Of a stretch of 64,000 nt of DNA, positions 44,506 through 52,960 are shown one piece after another. The notes under the pieces were generated by a model. It worked only from the letters and a program-made list of their open reading frames with translations. It made no database searches and was not told where the DNA came from. This stretch comes from Streptomyces sp. DH-12 (GTDB lineage Bacteria; Actinomycetota; Actinomycetes; Streptomycetales; Streptomycetaceae). The position numbers and the translations under genes were made by a program. Each line of letters begins with the position of its first letter. The stretch's first letter is position 1. The DNA lies in the NCBI RefSeq assembly GCF_002899455.1, contig NZ_PPFB01000001.1:1612001-1676000 (forward strand). Direction: 5' to 3'.

Positions 44506-46275
44506 ATGGCCATCCAGACACCCCAGGCGCCACCCGCCCCGTCCCGCACCCCGCGCGCGGGCGAGCTGGGCACGCCCCAGTACCGGCGCCTGTTCGGCGC
44601 CGGACGTGAAGTCACCATCCACTGGCTGACGTTCCTCGTCACCGCCGTGCTCGTCCTCGCCCCCGTCGTACCGATCCTCTACCAGTCGGTCCGCAACCAG
44701 CCCCTGTACGCGGCCGGCGGCGCCTTCACCCTCTCGAACTACACCCACCTGTTCACGTCGGCGGGCTTCGGTTCGATCATCCTCGACACGCTCCTCTTCG
44801 CCGTCCTGACGACCGTGTTCGCGCTCGCCATCGCGGTGCCCATGGCGATCCTGCTGGAGCGCACCCGCTTCCCCGCCGCCCGCCTGTTCGGCCAGGTGCT
44901 GCGCTGGCCCATCTACATCTCCCCGCTCGTCCTGGCCTTCGGCTGGATCGTCGTCTACGGCCCGGCCGGCTTCCTGACCAGCGCGGTGCGCGAGAGCTTC
45001 GGCTGGGTGCCCTGGAACCTTTACTCGCTGCCCGGCATGGCGTTCGTCGAGGCCGTCGCCCAGGTCCCCATCGCCTACCTGTTCTGCGCCAACGCGCTGG
45101 CCGCCTCGGACACCTCGCTGGAGAACGCGGCCCGGAGCGTCGGCGCGGGGCCCCTGCGCATCCTGCGCTCGATCGTGGTGCCGATGCTGCGTCCACCGAT
45201 GCTCTACGCGGGCCTGCTGATCTTCGGAACGGCCATCGAGACACTGTCCATCCCACTCATCCTTGGCGAGCCCGCCGGCATCACCCTCTTCTCCAACTTC
45301 CTCTACGAGCAGGGCATCGACTCGATCAACCCGGACTACGGCCTGCTGGGCGCGGCGTCCACCTTCATGCTGCTCACCACCATCGGCCTGGTCGTGTTCC
45401 AGACGCGGCTGCTCAAGCACGCCCAGCGGTTCGTGTCGGTGCGCGGCAAGGCCACCCGCTCCGACCTGCTCGACATCGGTGCCTGGAAGTGGCTGGGCTT
45501 CGCCTTCGTCGGTCTGTACGTCGTCTTCGGCGCGCTGCTGCCGATGCTCGCGCTGATCCTGCGCGCGTTCACCTCGCTGCTCACTCCGCTGGTGAACCCG
45601 TTCGACCTGCTCACCCTGGACAACTTCCGTCTGATCTTCGACTACGCGCCCTACACCGAGTCGATCGTCAACAGCATCACCGTGGCCTTCGTGGGGGCGG
45701 TGACCGTGACCCTGTTCGGCACGGTGGTGGTCCTCGTGGCACGCCGCTCCGACTTCCGCTTCGCCCGGCTCCTGGAGACGACCGCGCAGTCGCCGCACGC
45801 GGTCCCGGGCCTGATCGTCGGCATCGGCCTGTTCTGGGCCTTCACGTGGATACCCGGAGGCGACCTGGTGCGCGGCACGCTCTTCGCGCTGATCATCGCC
45901 TTCGGCATCCGGGCACTCCCGTCGGCGTACGGCGCGATCTCCCCGGCGACCATGCAGCTCGGAGCCGAACTCGACAACGCCGCACGCGTCGCCGGCGCCG
46001 ACTGGTGGCGCACGGTGTCCCGGATCATGCTCCGTCTCCTCGTGCCCGCGATGCTCGCCTCGTTCCTGCTCATCTGGACCCAGATGATCCGCGAGTACGC
46101 CCCCGCCATGTTCCTCGCCGGAGCCGAGTCACAGGTCATCGGCACCACCGCCATCGACCTGTGGACCCAGGGTGAGACCGGCTCCGTCGCCGCCCTCGCC
46201 ACCCTCCAGATCACCGTCACCGCCGTCGTCGCCGGCCTCGCCGGTCTCCTCCTGAAGGGGAAGAAGCATGCCTGA
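44506..46275 (+). CDS. ABC transporter permease, two fused permease domains (FbpB-type)
   Basis: A 589-aa protein with about 12 TM helices and two coupling (EAA) loops: ENAARSVGAGPLRILRSIVV in the first half and DNAARVAGADWWRTVSRIML in the second. Such fused permeases are typical of Fe3+ and AEP importers. ATG 44506 follows GGAGTCGCC. The stop overlaps the ATPase start by 8 bp, so expression is coupled. Confidence 0.9.
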   Translation: MAIQTPQAPPAPSRTPRAGELGTPQYRRLFGAGREVTIHWLTFLVTAVLVLAPVVPILYQSVRNQPLYAAGGAFTLSNYTHLFTSAGFGSIILDTLLFAVLTTVFALAIAVPMAILLERTRFPAARLFGQVLRWPIYISPLVLAFGWIVVYGPAGFLTSAVRESFGWVPWNLYSLPGMAFVEAVAQVPIAYLFCANALAASDTSLENAARSVGAGPLRILRSIVVPMLRPPMLYAGLLIFGTAIETLSIPLILGEPAGITLFSNFLYEQGIDSINPDYGLLGAASTFMLLTTIGLVVFQTRLLKHAQRFVSVRGKATRSDLLDIGAWKWLGFAFVGLYVVFGALLPMLALILRAFTSLLTPLVNPFDLLTLDNFRLIFDYAPYTESIVNSITVAFVGAVTVTLFGTVVVLVARRSDFRFARLLETTAQSPHAVPGLIVGIGLFWAFTWIPGGDLVRGTLFALIIAFGIRALPSAYGAISPATMQLGAELDNAARVAGADWWRTVSRIMLRLLVPAMLASFLLIWTQMIREYAPAMFLAGAESQVIGTTAIDLWTQGETGSVAALATLQITVTAVVAGLAGLLLKGKKHA

Positions 46276-47353
46276 GCTGGTCGTCGAGAACATCAAGAAG
46301 TCCTTCCACGGGACCGCGGTCCTGGAAGACATCAACTTCGCCGTCGCCGACGGGGAGTTCTTCACGCTGCTCGGCCCGTCGGGCTGCGGCAAGTCCACCA
46401 CCTTGTCGTGCGTCGCGGGTCTGGAGACCCCCGACTCGGGCACCATCCGCGTCGGCGACCAGGTCTTCTTCGACGGCGCCCCGCGCCACACGGTGCCCCC
46501 CGAGGGCCGCAATCTCGGCTTGGTCTTCCAGTCGTACGCGCTCTGGCCGCACATGACGATCGCCGACAACCTCGCACTGCCGCTGAAGCTCCGCAAGGTC
46601 GCCAAGGACGAGCGACGGCGCCTCATCGACGACGCCCTCACCAAGGTCGACATGGCTCACCTGCGCGACCGCTACCCCCACCAGCTCTCCGGCGGACAGC
46701 AGCAGCGCGTCGCCCTCGCCCGAGGCATCGTCTACTCCCCCGGCGTCCTGCTCCTGGACGAACCGCTCTCCAACCTGGACGCCAAGATGCGCGACCAAGC
46801 CCGCGTCTGGCTCAAAGACCTCCAACGCGAGGTCGGCATCACCACCGTGTACGTCACCCACGACCAGGTCGAGGCGATGTCCCTGTCCGACCGCATCGCC
46901 GTGTTCATGCACGGCCGCCTCCAGCAGGTGGGCACACCGACCGAGATCTACGAGACCCCCGCCACCCCCGAGGTCGCCGGCTTCATCGGCCGCTGCAACC
47001 TCCTGGAGGGGCGCGTGGATTCCACCGAGGGCGAAACCGTACAGGTCGAACTGGGTGAGACAGGCCAGCGCCTGAGGGTGGCCGGGGTCTGCTCCGCGGG
47101 GTCGTCCGCCACCGTGGGCCTGCGCTCCGAACGCATCACGCTCACCGACCGCGCGGACGCCCCGCACGACGGTGCCGTCAATGTGCTCCGGGCGAGGATC
47201 GAACAGTGTTCTTACACCGGAGCGCGATTCGAGTACGAACTCAGCGTCGGCGACCTGCGCGTCCACGCCGAGAGCCCCGTCCGGCACACGGACGCCGAGA
47301 TCAACCTGGTCATCCGCCCGGACGACTGCCTGCTGTTCCCGGCACAGGTCTGA
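46268..47353 (+). CDS. ABC transporter ATPase (FbpC/PotA-type)
   Basis: A 361-aa protein with Walker A LLGPSGCGKSTT, Q-loop GLVFQSYALWPHM, signature LSGGQQQRVALARGI, Walker B VLLLDEPLSNLD and H-loop VTHDQVEAMSLSDR. A C-terminal TOBE_2-like domain (FIGRCNLLEGRVDSTEGETV, LVIRPDDCLLF) follows. It powers the permease encoded upstream. It is the last gene of the aconitase-ABC operon and faces the DUF3500 gene. Confidence 0.95.
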   Translation: MPELVVENIKKSFHGTAVLEDINFAVADGEFFTLLGPSGCGKSTTLSCVAGLETPDSGTIRVGDQVFFDGAPRHTVPPEGRNLGLVFQSYALWPHMTIADNLALPLKLRKVAKDERRRLIDDALTKVDMAHLRDRYPHQLSGGQQQRVALARGIVYSPGVLLLDEPLSNLDAKMRDQARVWLKDLQREVGITTVYVTHDQVEAMSLSDRIAVFMHGRLQQVGTPTEIYETPATPEVAGFIGRCNLLEGRVDSTEGETVQVELGETGQRLRVAGVCSAGSSATVGLRSERITLTDRADAPHDGAVNVLRARIEQCSYTGARFEYELSVGDLRVHAESPVRHTDAEINLVIRPDDCLLFPAQV

Positions 47354-47483
47354 TCCGGAGCGCAGCACGTGGCCAGTCCCGGCGGGCATCGGCCTCGCAC
47401 GACGCCTACCGGGACCGGGCTGCCCGCACTCCTGCGGCACGGGGTGTCATGACGCGGCACGTGCCGGTCGCGGACGTCATGTG

Positions 47484-48866
47484 TCAGTGGTCGGTTTCCA
47501 GGTGGAGCTTGAGCAGGTCCACGCCGTAGTCACCGCCGTTGGGCGTGCGGATGATGGTGTGGATGTGCTGCTGGGTGGGGGTGCCGCCGCCCATGCCGCC
47601 ACCGGCCGGGCCGCCGCTCGGCATACCGGTGGGCTGCCCGCTCGGCATGCCGGACGGCCCGCCGCTTGGGGCGCCACCGCCGCCGCCCATCTGGGCGTTC
47701 TCGCCGTAGGCCAGCGGGGACTGGGCGTCGTACTCGATGAGCACGACCGGGCTGTGCACCCGGTAGTAGAAGGCGGAGGAGTCCTTGGTCTCGCCGATCC
47801 AGTAGAAGTACGTGTCGTCGAGGTGCTCCTCCACCTCCTTCATCTTCACCGCGGCGTGGCCGTCGTCCATGTAGCCGACGTAGACGCCGACCAGGTCGAG
47901 CAGTTTCTGGCGTTGGGCGGAGGTGAACTCCTTGGCGGCGAGTCCCTGGTAGGCCAGCTTCAGGTTGTCCTGGCCGGCCCCGGCGACCATGTTCGTGCCG
48001 CCCTTCTCGTCGGCGGAGATCACCTTCTCGCGCTGCGCCGAGGTCAGGGACCGCAGCAGGGCCAGGCCGGCCTTGGTCTCCGGCTTGAAGAGGGTGATCT
48101 TCTCGCCGTTGTACGTGGCCGAGGTCGGCTCCGAGCCCATGAAGGTCGGGGACATGACGACCTGGTCGCCGAGGACGAAGTAGTTGATGGCCACGTGGTG
48201 GCCCTCGTACTGGAAGCCCCAGGGCTTGGACGTGGACGGGGTTCCCATGAAGGTGAAGTAATAGTGCCCCTCGGTCAGCGTCTCCCTGCCGCCGCCGTTG
48301 TAGTCGCCCAGGAAGGCGTTGAGCTTCATGATGTTGCGGGTCTGGGTCAGCCCGTCGGCCGACAGGGCCTTGCCGAGGAGGGCGTAGCCGAGGTCGCGCT
48401 GCTTCTCGGTCAGGTCGCCCATGCGGGCGCCCTCGCGTTCGTAGCCATCGACGTTGCTCCAGGCCAGCCACTCGTCGTCGTCCACGTCGAACACGGACGC
48501 CCGGCGCACCTTGGTGCTGAGTCCGTCCAGGAACGCCTGCGCGGCCTTCACCACGGCATCCGTCGAGACGCCGGTGGAGTGGATGGAGAACAGGTCGTCG
48601 ACGACCTTGCCGTCGGTGGTGACACCCGTGAAGTCGGCGTACTTCACCTCGGTGGCGCCGGGGCCCATGCCCCCGGCGCCACCGGGCCCACCGGACGGCA
48701 TCCCGCTCTGGGCGCCGCCGGACGCGGAGCCGCTCGTGTCGGACACCCCGGCGGAACAGCCAGTCATGGTCGCCACGGCGGCGGCGCCTCCCAGCAGCAG
48801 GGAACGGTTCATGAACCAGCGGCGCGTGCGCTCGGTGGCGGGGGTACGGGGACGGTGTGCGTGCAT
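47484..48866 (-). CDS. DUF3500 lipoprotein
   Basis: A 460-aa protein. The N-terminal RSLLLGGAAAVATMTGCSAG is a lipoprotein signal with lipobox MTGC. Two low-complexity Gly/Pro/Ser/Met segments (MPSGGPGGAGGMGP near 55 and repeated SGMPSGQPTGMPSGGP near 415) flank the DUF3500 body: QAFLDGLSTKVRRASVFDVD, NIMKLNAFLGDYNGGGRETL, GHHVAINYFVLGDQVVMSPT, YFYWIGETKDSSAFYYRVHS. Function is unknown. It is convergent with the ABC operon and stands alone. The Met/Gly-rich repeats suggest a surface linker or weak metal binding. Confidence 0.85.
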   Translation of the reverse strand: MHAHRPRTPATERTRRWFMNRSLLLGGAAAVATMTGCSAGVSDTSGSASGGAQSGMPSGGPGGAGGMGPGATEVKYADFTGVTTDGKVVDDLFSIHSTGVSTDAVVKAAQAFLDGLSTKVRRASVFDVDDDEWLAWSNVDGYEREGARMGDLTEKQRDLGYALLGKALSADGLTQTRNIMKLNAFLGDYNGGGRETLTEGHYYFTFMGTPSTSKPWGFQYEGHHVAINYFVLGDQVVMSPTFMGSEPTSATYNGEKITLFKPETKAGLALLRSLTSAQREKVISADEKGGTNMVAGAGQDNLKLAYQGLAAKEFTSAQRQKLLDLVGVYVGYMDDGHAAVKMKEVEEHLDDTYFYWIGETKDSSAFYYRVHSPVVLIEYDAQSPLAYGENAQMGGGGGAPSGGPSGMPSGQPTGMPSGGPAGGGMGGGTPTQQHIHTIIRTPNGGDYGVDLLKLHLETDH

Positions 48867-49330
48867 GTGAGTGACCCTCGCCCAGGACCCTGATTTTTTC
48901 GTGAGGTCTTCCTGTCAGACGCCTATGAGATCGCGACGGTGACAGCAGTCGACGACTCCCTCAGCGCGGACCTCGCCCGCTCAGCGCGGTGGCACAGCAC
49001 GCGCGTCATGAAGCTGCGGTTCATCTACTGCCCCTGCCTGGAACGAACCGGAGCCGGCGGTCCGCTCCCGCGGCACGGGGATGGTGACCGGCTGGGAGGC
49101 GTCCGCGGCCAGGGCGGCGGACGCGGTGGAGCCGCTGAGGGACGCCGCGTGCGGCGGAGCCTGAACACGGCCATGCGGTCCCAGCCGTTCGCCCAACTGG
49201 CGAGGCCACGGGGTGTGCGCGGTATCGAGGTGGGCCCCGGACACGCACCGCTTCTCTCACCTGGAGGAGTTCGTCGAAGTCGGCCGCAGGAGAGTGTACC
49301 CAAGCCGGTCCCGCCCCGCCGGGCACACCG
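48867..49330. other. Intergenic, possible gene debris
   Basis: No intact gene. A minus-strand piece near 49020-49130 (GSTASAALAADASQPVTIPV) looks like the first mature residues of a secreted protein, but it has no complete frame. Confidence 0.35.
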
Positions 49331-50239
49331 TCAGTCGACGGTACCCGCCCTGCGGCGCGTCTTCTCCTGGCTCACGGACGACAGGTGTTCGCGCAGATAG
49401 GCCGACGCCTCGGTGCGTTCACCGGCCAGGAGAAGGTCGGCGATGCGCACGTGCTCGGCGCAGCGCAGGGCCGCGCGGTCGCGTTGGAGGGAGAGCCTGT
49501 ATTCGATGAGGCGGCGCAGCCGGTCGACGCGGCGCAGGGAGTCGATGAAGAACGTGTTGCTGCTGCACGCCATGACGGCCTCGTGGAAGCGGCTGTTGAG
49601 GTCGTACAGCCGGGCGTTGCCGATGGTGTGAATCTCTCCGTCGACCAGTCGCTGCTGCTGGGCACGGGCGGTTTCGAGGGCGTCGCGGTCCAGGACGAAG
49701 CCAGGTTCGAGCGGCGGGTTCAATGGCGAGCCGGAAGCGCTAGCTGTCCTGGTAAGCGTCCATCGAGGTGAGCATGGGCTGGAACTCCTAGCCGTAGCCG
49801 GGGAGCCGTTCGATCCAGCCTTCCACCCGCTACGTGGCGCAGGACGTGGGCGAGTCATCCGGGTGGGACGTCATAGCGGCGGGCGAGGGCGTTCTCCGTG
49901 ATCCGGTCGGGGAGCCGGCCGTCGAGCCGGTCGGCCGCGATGCGCAGGTAGACGTCCTCGGTGGCGTCCTCGACCGGCGGGAGCGGGACGCCTCGGTCAA
50001 GGCCGGACCGGTGAGAGCGACGGTGCGGCCGCCCCGTTCGGCGGCGGCCACCACTCCATCGTCCCCAGCAGATGCAGGGCCCGGCGGACCGGTGAGCGCG
50101 AGACCTTCAGCTGTTCGGCCAGGGCCCGTTCGACCAGGCGCGCGCCGACGGGCATGTCGCTCGACGCGCTGTACTCCACGATGCGGGCGGCCGTCCGCCG
50201 GGTGAGCGGGGTGGGGCCGTGGGCCCTGGGCGCTGTCAT
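49331..50239 (-). pseudogene. Degenerate GntR regulator, paralogue of the gene at 39469
   Basis: The N-terminus is readable from 50239: RIVEYSASSDMPVGARLVER, then ALAEQLKVSRSPVRRALHLL. The sense then moves through other frames (VVAAAERGGRTVALTGPAL; DATEDVYLRIAADRLDGRLP). Stops fall where the paralogue has Trp and Tyr (GYG-stop-EFQ, DS-stop-RFR). The C-terminal third is open again: PPLEPGFVLDRDALE, YDLNSRFHEAVMACSSNTFF, RLRRLIEYRLSLQRDRAALR. At least two frameshifts and three nonsense codons make it inactive. It lies at the 3' end of the minus-strand acid-catabolism operon. Confidence 0.85.
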
Positions 50240-50290
50240 CCTCTGATGCCTCCACGTGGGCCGGGACCCGGTCGGTCCCGGCCGCCGACG

Positions 50291-50587
50291 TCATGGTGCA
50301 AGGACGGAGTGTACGTGTTCGACCTGCGGCGGAGTCGCGAAGTGCGGTCCGGCCAGGGTCCGCCACTTGGCGAAGCCCTCGGAGGCGCGGAAGGTGACGG
50401 TGTGATGCTCGACGGTCTCCCAGCGGACCATCAGCCGGTAGCGCGAGGGGTGTTCGACGCTGCGGTGCAGGTCGACCCCGTCGCAGCCGTCGGCCGCGAG
50501 GAAGTAGGGAAGGGCCTTGGCGACGGCCTCTTCGAACTGTTGCTCCTGGCCGGGGTGAATCTCGATCTGGGCGATCTCGGTGATCAA
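50291..50587 (-). CDS. ABM-domain protein (antibiotic biosynthesis monooxygenase-like)
   Basis: A 98-aa single ABM ferredoxin-like fold: ITEIAQIEIHPGQEQQFEEA, VAKALPYFLAADGCDGVDLH, YRLMVRWETVEHHTVTFRAS, EGFAKWRTLAG. Small ABM dimers act as cofactor-free oxygenases, haem-degrading enzymes or accessory folds; the exact role is unknown. TTG 50587 gives the natural family start, with GAAAGAAG upstream. The gene is 20 bp after the cupin gene and is last in the operon. Confidence 0.8.
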   Translation of the reverse strand: MITEIAQIEIHPGQEQQFEEAVAKALPYFLAADGCDGVDLHRSVEHPSRYRLMVRWETVEHHTVTFRASEGFAKWRTLAGPHFATPPQVEHVHSVLAP

Positions 50588-50607
50588 TGGGTGCTTCTTT
50601 CTCGGTC

Positions 50608-51066
50608 TCAGCCGTTGTTCTGGGCGGCGGCCTTGGCGTGCTCGGCGTCTACCCGTGCGGTGACGCCGGTCTCGACGATGGTGCGGGTGGCGTCGACGGT
50701 GGCGTAGATCCACAGGATGCGCATCGGCTCGGTGGCGGAGGCGTTGCGGAAGCAGTGGGGCATGCCGGCGGGGACGTAGGTGGTGTCGAAGCGGGTGACG
50801 TGATGTTCGGTGCCGTCGATCTCCACGATGGCGTCGCCTTCGAGGACGGTGACGCTCTCCGGGCAGTTGTGGGTGTGCAGGGCGATGCCCGCGCCGCCGT
50901 CGAAGAGGGTCTGTCCGGTGAGGAAGACCTCGGCTCCGGTCGCCTTGGTCACCAAGGGGATCGTTCGGGCGCCGCCACCGCGGCTGAAAGCGGTCAGTTC
51001 GGCCGGTCGCAGCACGGCGGGCGGGAAGGAGCTGAAGCAGGGCTCGTCGGTTGCGTGGTGGTGCAT
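50608..51066 (-). CDS. Cupin-2 domain protein
   Basis: A 152-aa single-domain cupin. Motif 1 is ALHTHNCPESVTVLEGDAIV (HxH...E), motif 2 is TYVPAGMPHCFRNASATEPM (third His). It could bind Fe, Mn or Ni as a dioxygenase, isomerase or sugar-acid epimerase. Being between ALDH and ABM genes in a carboxylate operon, it probably handles an intermediate of that pathway. Starts 22 bp after the ALDH stop. Confidence 0.85.
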   Translation of the reverse strand: MHHHATDEPCFSSFPPAVLRPAELTAFSRGGGARTIPLVTKATGAEVFLTGQTLFDGGAGIALHTHNCPESVTVLEGDAIVEIDGTEHHVTRFDTTYVPAGMPHCFRNASATEPMRILWIYATVDATRTIVETGVTARVDAEHAKAAAQNNG

Positions 51067-51088
51067 GGTGTTCTCCAGGTGGGGGTGG

Positions 51089-52459
51089 TCAGGCGGCCGG
51101 GCCGATCCAGACGGTCTTGGTGTTGGTGAACTCGCGGATGCCCTCGGCTCCGAGTTCCCGGCCGTAGCCGGACTTTTTGATGCCGCCGAAGGGCAGGCGC
51201 GGGTCGGAGGCGACCATGCCGTTGATGAACACGGCGCCGGCGTCGAGGACGCGGGCGAGTCGGCGGGCCCGGTCGAGGTCGCTCGTCCACAGGGCGGCGC
51301 CGAGACCGTACTCGCTCTGGTTGGCCAGGGCGATGGCCTCGTCGGCGTCGGCGACCCGGGTGATGGCGGCGACGGGGCCGAAGGTCTCCTCGTCGAAGGC
51401 GGCCATGCCGGGGGTCACGTGGTCGAGGACGGTGGGCGGGTAGTAGCAGCCCGGTCCGTCGGGGATCTCGCCGCCGAGGGTGAGGACGGCGCCGGCGTCG
51501 ACGGTGCGGCGGACCTGGTCGTGCAGGGTCTCGCGGAGGTTGGCACGGGCCATGGGGCCGATGGCGGTCTCGGGGTCGGAGGGGTCGCCGACCTTCAGTT
51601 CCGCGGCGGCGGCCGTGAAGGCGGCGACGAACGCGTCGGCCACGGCCTCCTCGACGATGAACCGCTTGGCGTTGACGCAGGACTGGCCGACGTTGACGTA
51701 CCGGGCCTTGACGGCGGTGGCGGCGGCGGTCGCGATGTCCGCGTCGGCGAGCACGATGAACGGGTCGGAGCCGCCGAGTTCGAGGACCTGCTTCTTCAGC
51801 ACGGCCGCGGCCTGGGCGGCGACGATCGCACCGACCTCGGTGGACCCGGTGAGGGTGACCGCCGCGACGCGCGGGTCGGCGATGATTCCGGCGACTTGGT
51901 CGACCTCGATGAGCAGGGTGCGGCACAGTCCCTCGGGGGCTCCGGCCTTACGGACCACCTCCTCGACGGCGAGGGCGCACTGCGGCACGTTGTTGGCGTG
52001 CTTGAGCAGGGTGCCGTTGCCGGCCGCCAGAGCGGGGGCGGCGAAGCGGAAGAACTGCCAGAAGGGGTAGTTCCACGGCATGACGGCGAGGACCACGCCG
52101 AGCGGGTCGTAGACGACGGCGCTCTCGGCGGCGTTGGAGGCGACGGGTCGGTCGGCGAGCTGCTCGGGGGCGTGCTCGGCGTAGTAGTCGCAGGTCGTCG
52201 CGCACTTCTCGATCTCGGCGCGGGCCTCGGTGACCGGCTTGCCCATCTCTGCGGTGATGAGCGCCGCGTAGTGGTCCTTGCCCTCGCGCAGGACACGGGC
52301 CATCTCCCGCAGCAGGGGCACCCGGTCGGTGATGTCACGCCGTCGCCAGGCTGCCTGGGCTTCGGCCACCGCGTCGAGGATGCCGTCGACCTCCTCGGCG
52401 GACTGCGGGGTGTAGCGGGCGAGCTCGGTGCCGTTGGCCGGGTCGGTGGAAACGATCAT
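51089..52459 (-). CDS. NAD(P)-dependent aldehyde dehydrogenase (succinate-semialdehyde type)
   Basis: A 456-aa ALDH. Catalytic Cys lies in NVGQSCVNAKRF, the general base in LELGGSDPF, the substrate/NAD segment in MPWNYPFWQFFRFAAPALAA, and the GSTEVG loop in TLTGSTEVGAIVA. The short form and PWNYPFWQ motif fit the GabD/Sad group that oxidises small semialdehydes. The ATG overlaps the stop of the upstream dehydrogenase remnant (TGATG), so the original operon was translationally coupled. Confidence 0.9.
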   Translation of the reverse strand: MIVSTDPANGTELARYTPQSAEEVDGILDAVAEAQAAWRRRDITDRVPLLREMARVLREGKDHYAALITAEMGKPVTEARAEIEKCATTCDYYAEHAPEQLADRPVASNAAESAVVYDPLGVVLAVMPWNYPFWQFFRFAAPALAAGNGTLLKHANNVPQCALAVEEVVRKAGAPEGLCRTLLIEVDQVAGIIADPRVAAVTLTGSTEVGAIVAAQAAAVLKKQVLELGGSDPFIVLADADIATAAATAVKARYVNVGQSCVNAKRFIVEEAVADAFVAAFTAAAAELKVGDPSDPETAIGPMARANLRETLHDQVRRTVDAGAVLTLGGEIPDGPGCYYPPTVLDHVTPGMAAFDEETFGPVAAITRVADADEAIALANQSEYGLGAALWTSDLDRARRLARVLDAGAVFINGMVASDPRLPFGGIKKSGYGRELGAEGIREFTNTKTVWIGPAA

Positions 52460-52785
52460 CAGGCGGTCCCTCCGGTGTGCTCGATGGTGCGGCGGATCTC
52501 GGCGGCGAAGTCGGCGGTGCCGAGGGCGCCGCCGATGTCGCGGGTGCGGGTGCGGGTGGCGGGGTTGTCCAGCACGGTGCTGACCGCGCCGGTGATCAGG
52601 GCGGCGGCCCGCTGGAGGCGGTCGTCGCCGTCGCGTCGGCCGCGCCAGTCCAGCGGCGTCGCGGCGGACAGGATCAGAGAGGTGGGGTTGGCGACGCCCT
52701 GGCCGGCGATGCCGGGGGCGGAGCCGTGCTGGGCCTGGGCCACGCACAGGGTGTCGGAGGCGTTGGCCGAGCCGCCTAGGCCGCT
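52459..52785 (-). pseudogene. C-terminal remnant of isopropylmalate/tartrate-dehydrogenase-like enzyme
   Basis: The last ~105 residues (LGGSANASDTLCVAQAQHGS, then APGIAGQGVANPTSLILSAA, ending RDIGGALGTADFAAEIRRTI) align with the end of the intact enzyme at 57138 (ASHGSAPDIAGQNVANPVAM). No N-terminal two thirds and no start exist; upstream sequence is unrelated. The cluster thus once had two such dehydrogenases. The deletion joint is near 52785. Confidence 0.8.
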
Positions 52786-52960
52786 GTGCGTCGCGGTGAC
52801 CGGGGCGGTCTCGGCGGGGCGCAGTCCGACTCGGCGGCGACGAGGGAACCCGTACCGACCCTCGCGCGGACCGTCAGGACGCAGGTGAGCGGGGCGCCGG
52901 CGAGAAGCCTTCGACCAGGCTCTGCCAGGGGGTCTGGGGGACGAAGGACACGCACACGGC

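Noticed and set aside
43483..45798. A 771-codon minus-strand frame opposite the ABC genes
   Set aside because: Antisense shadow of the binding protein and permease; extreme Arg/Glu/Gly/His composition.
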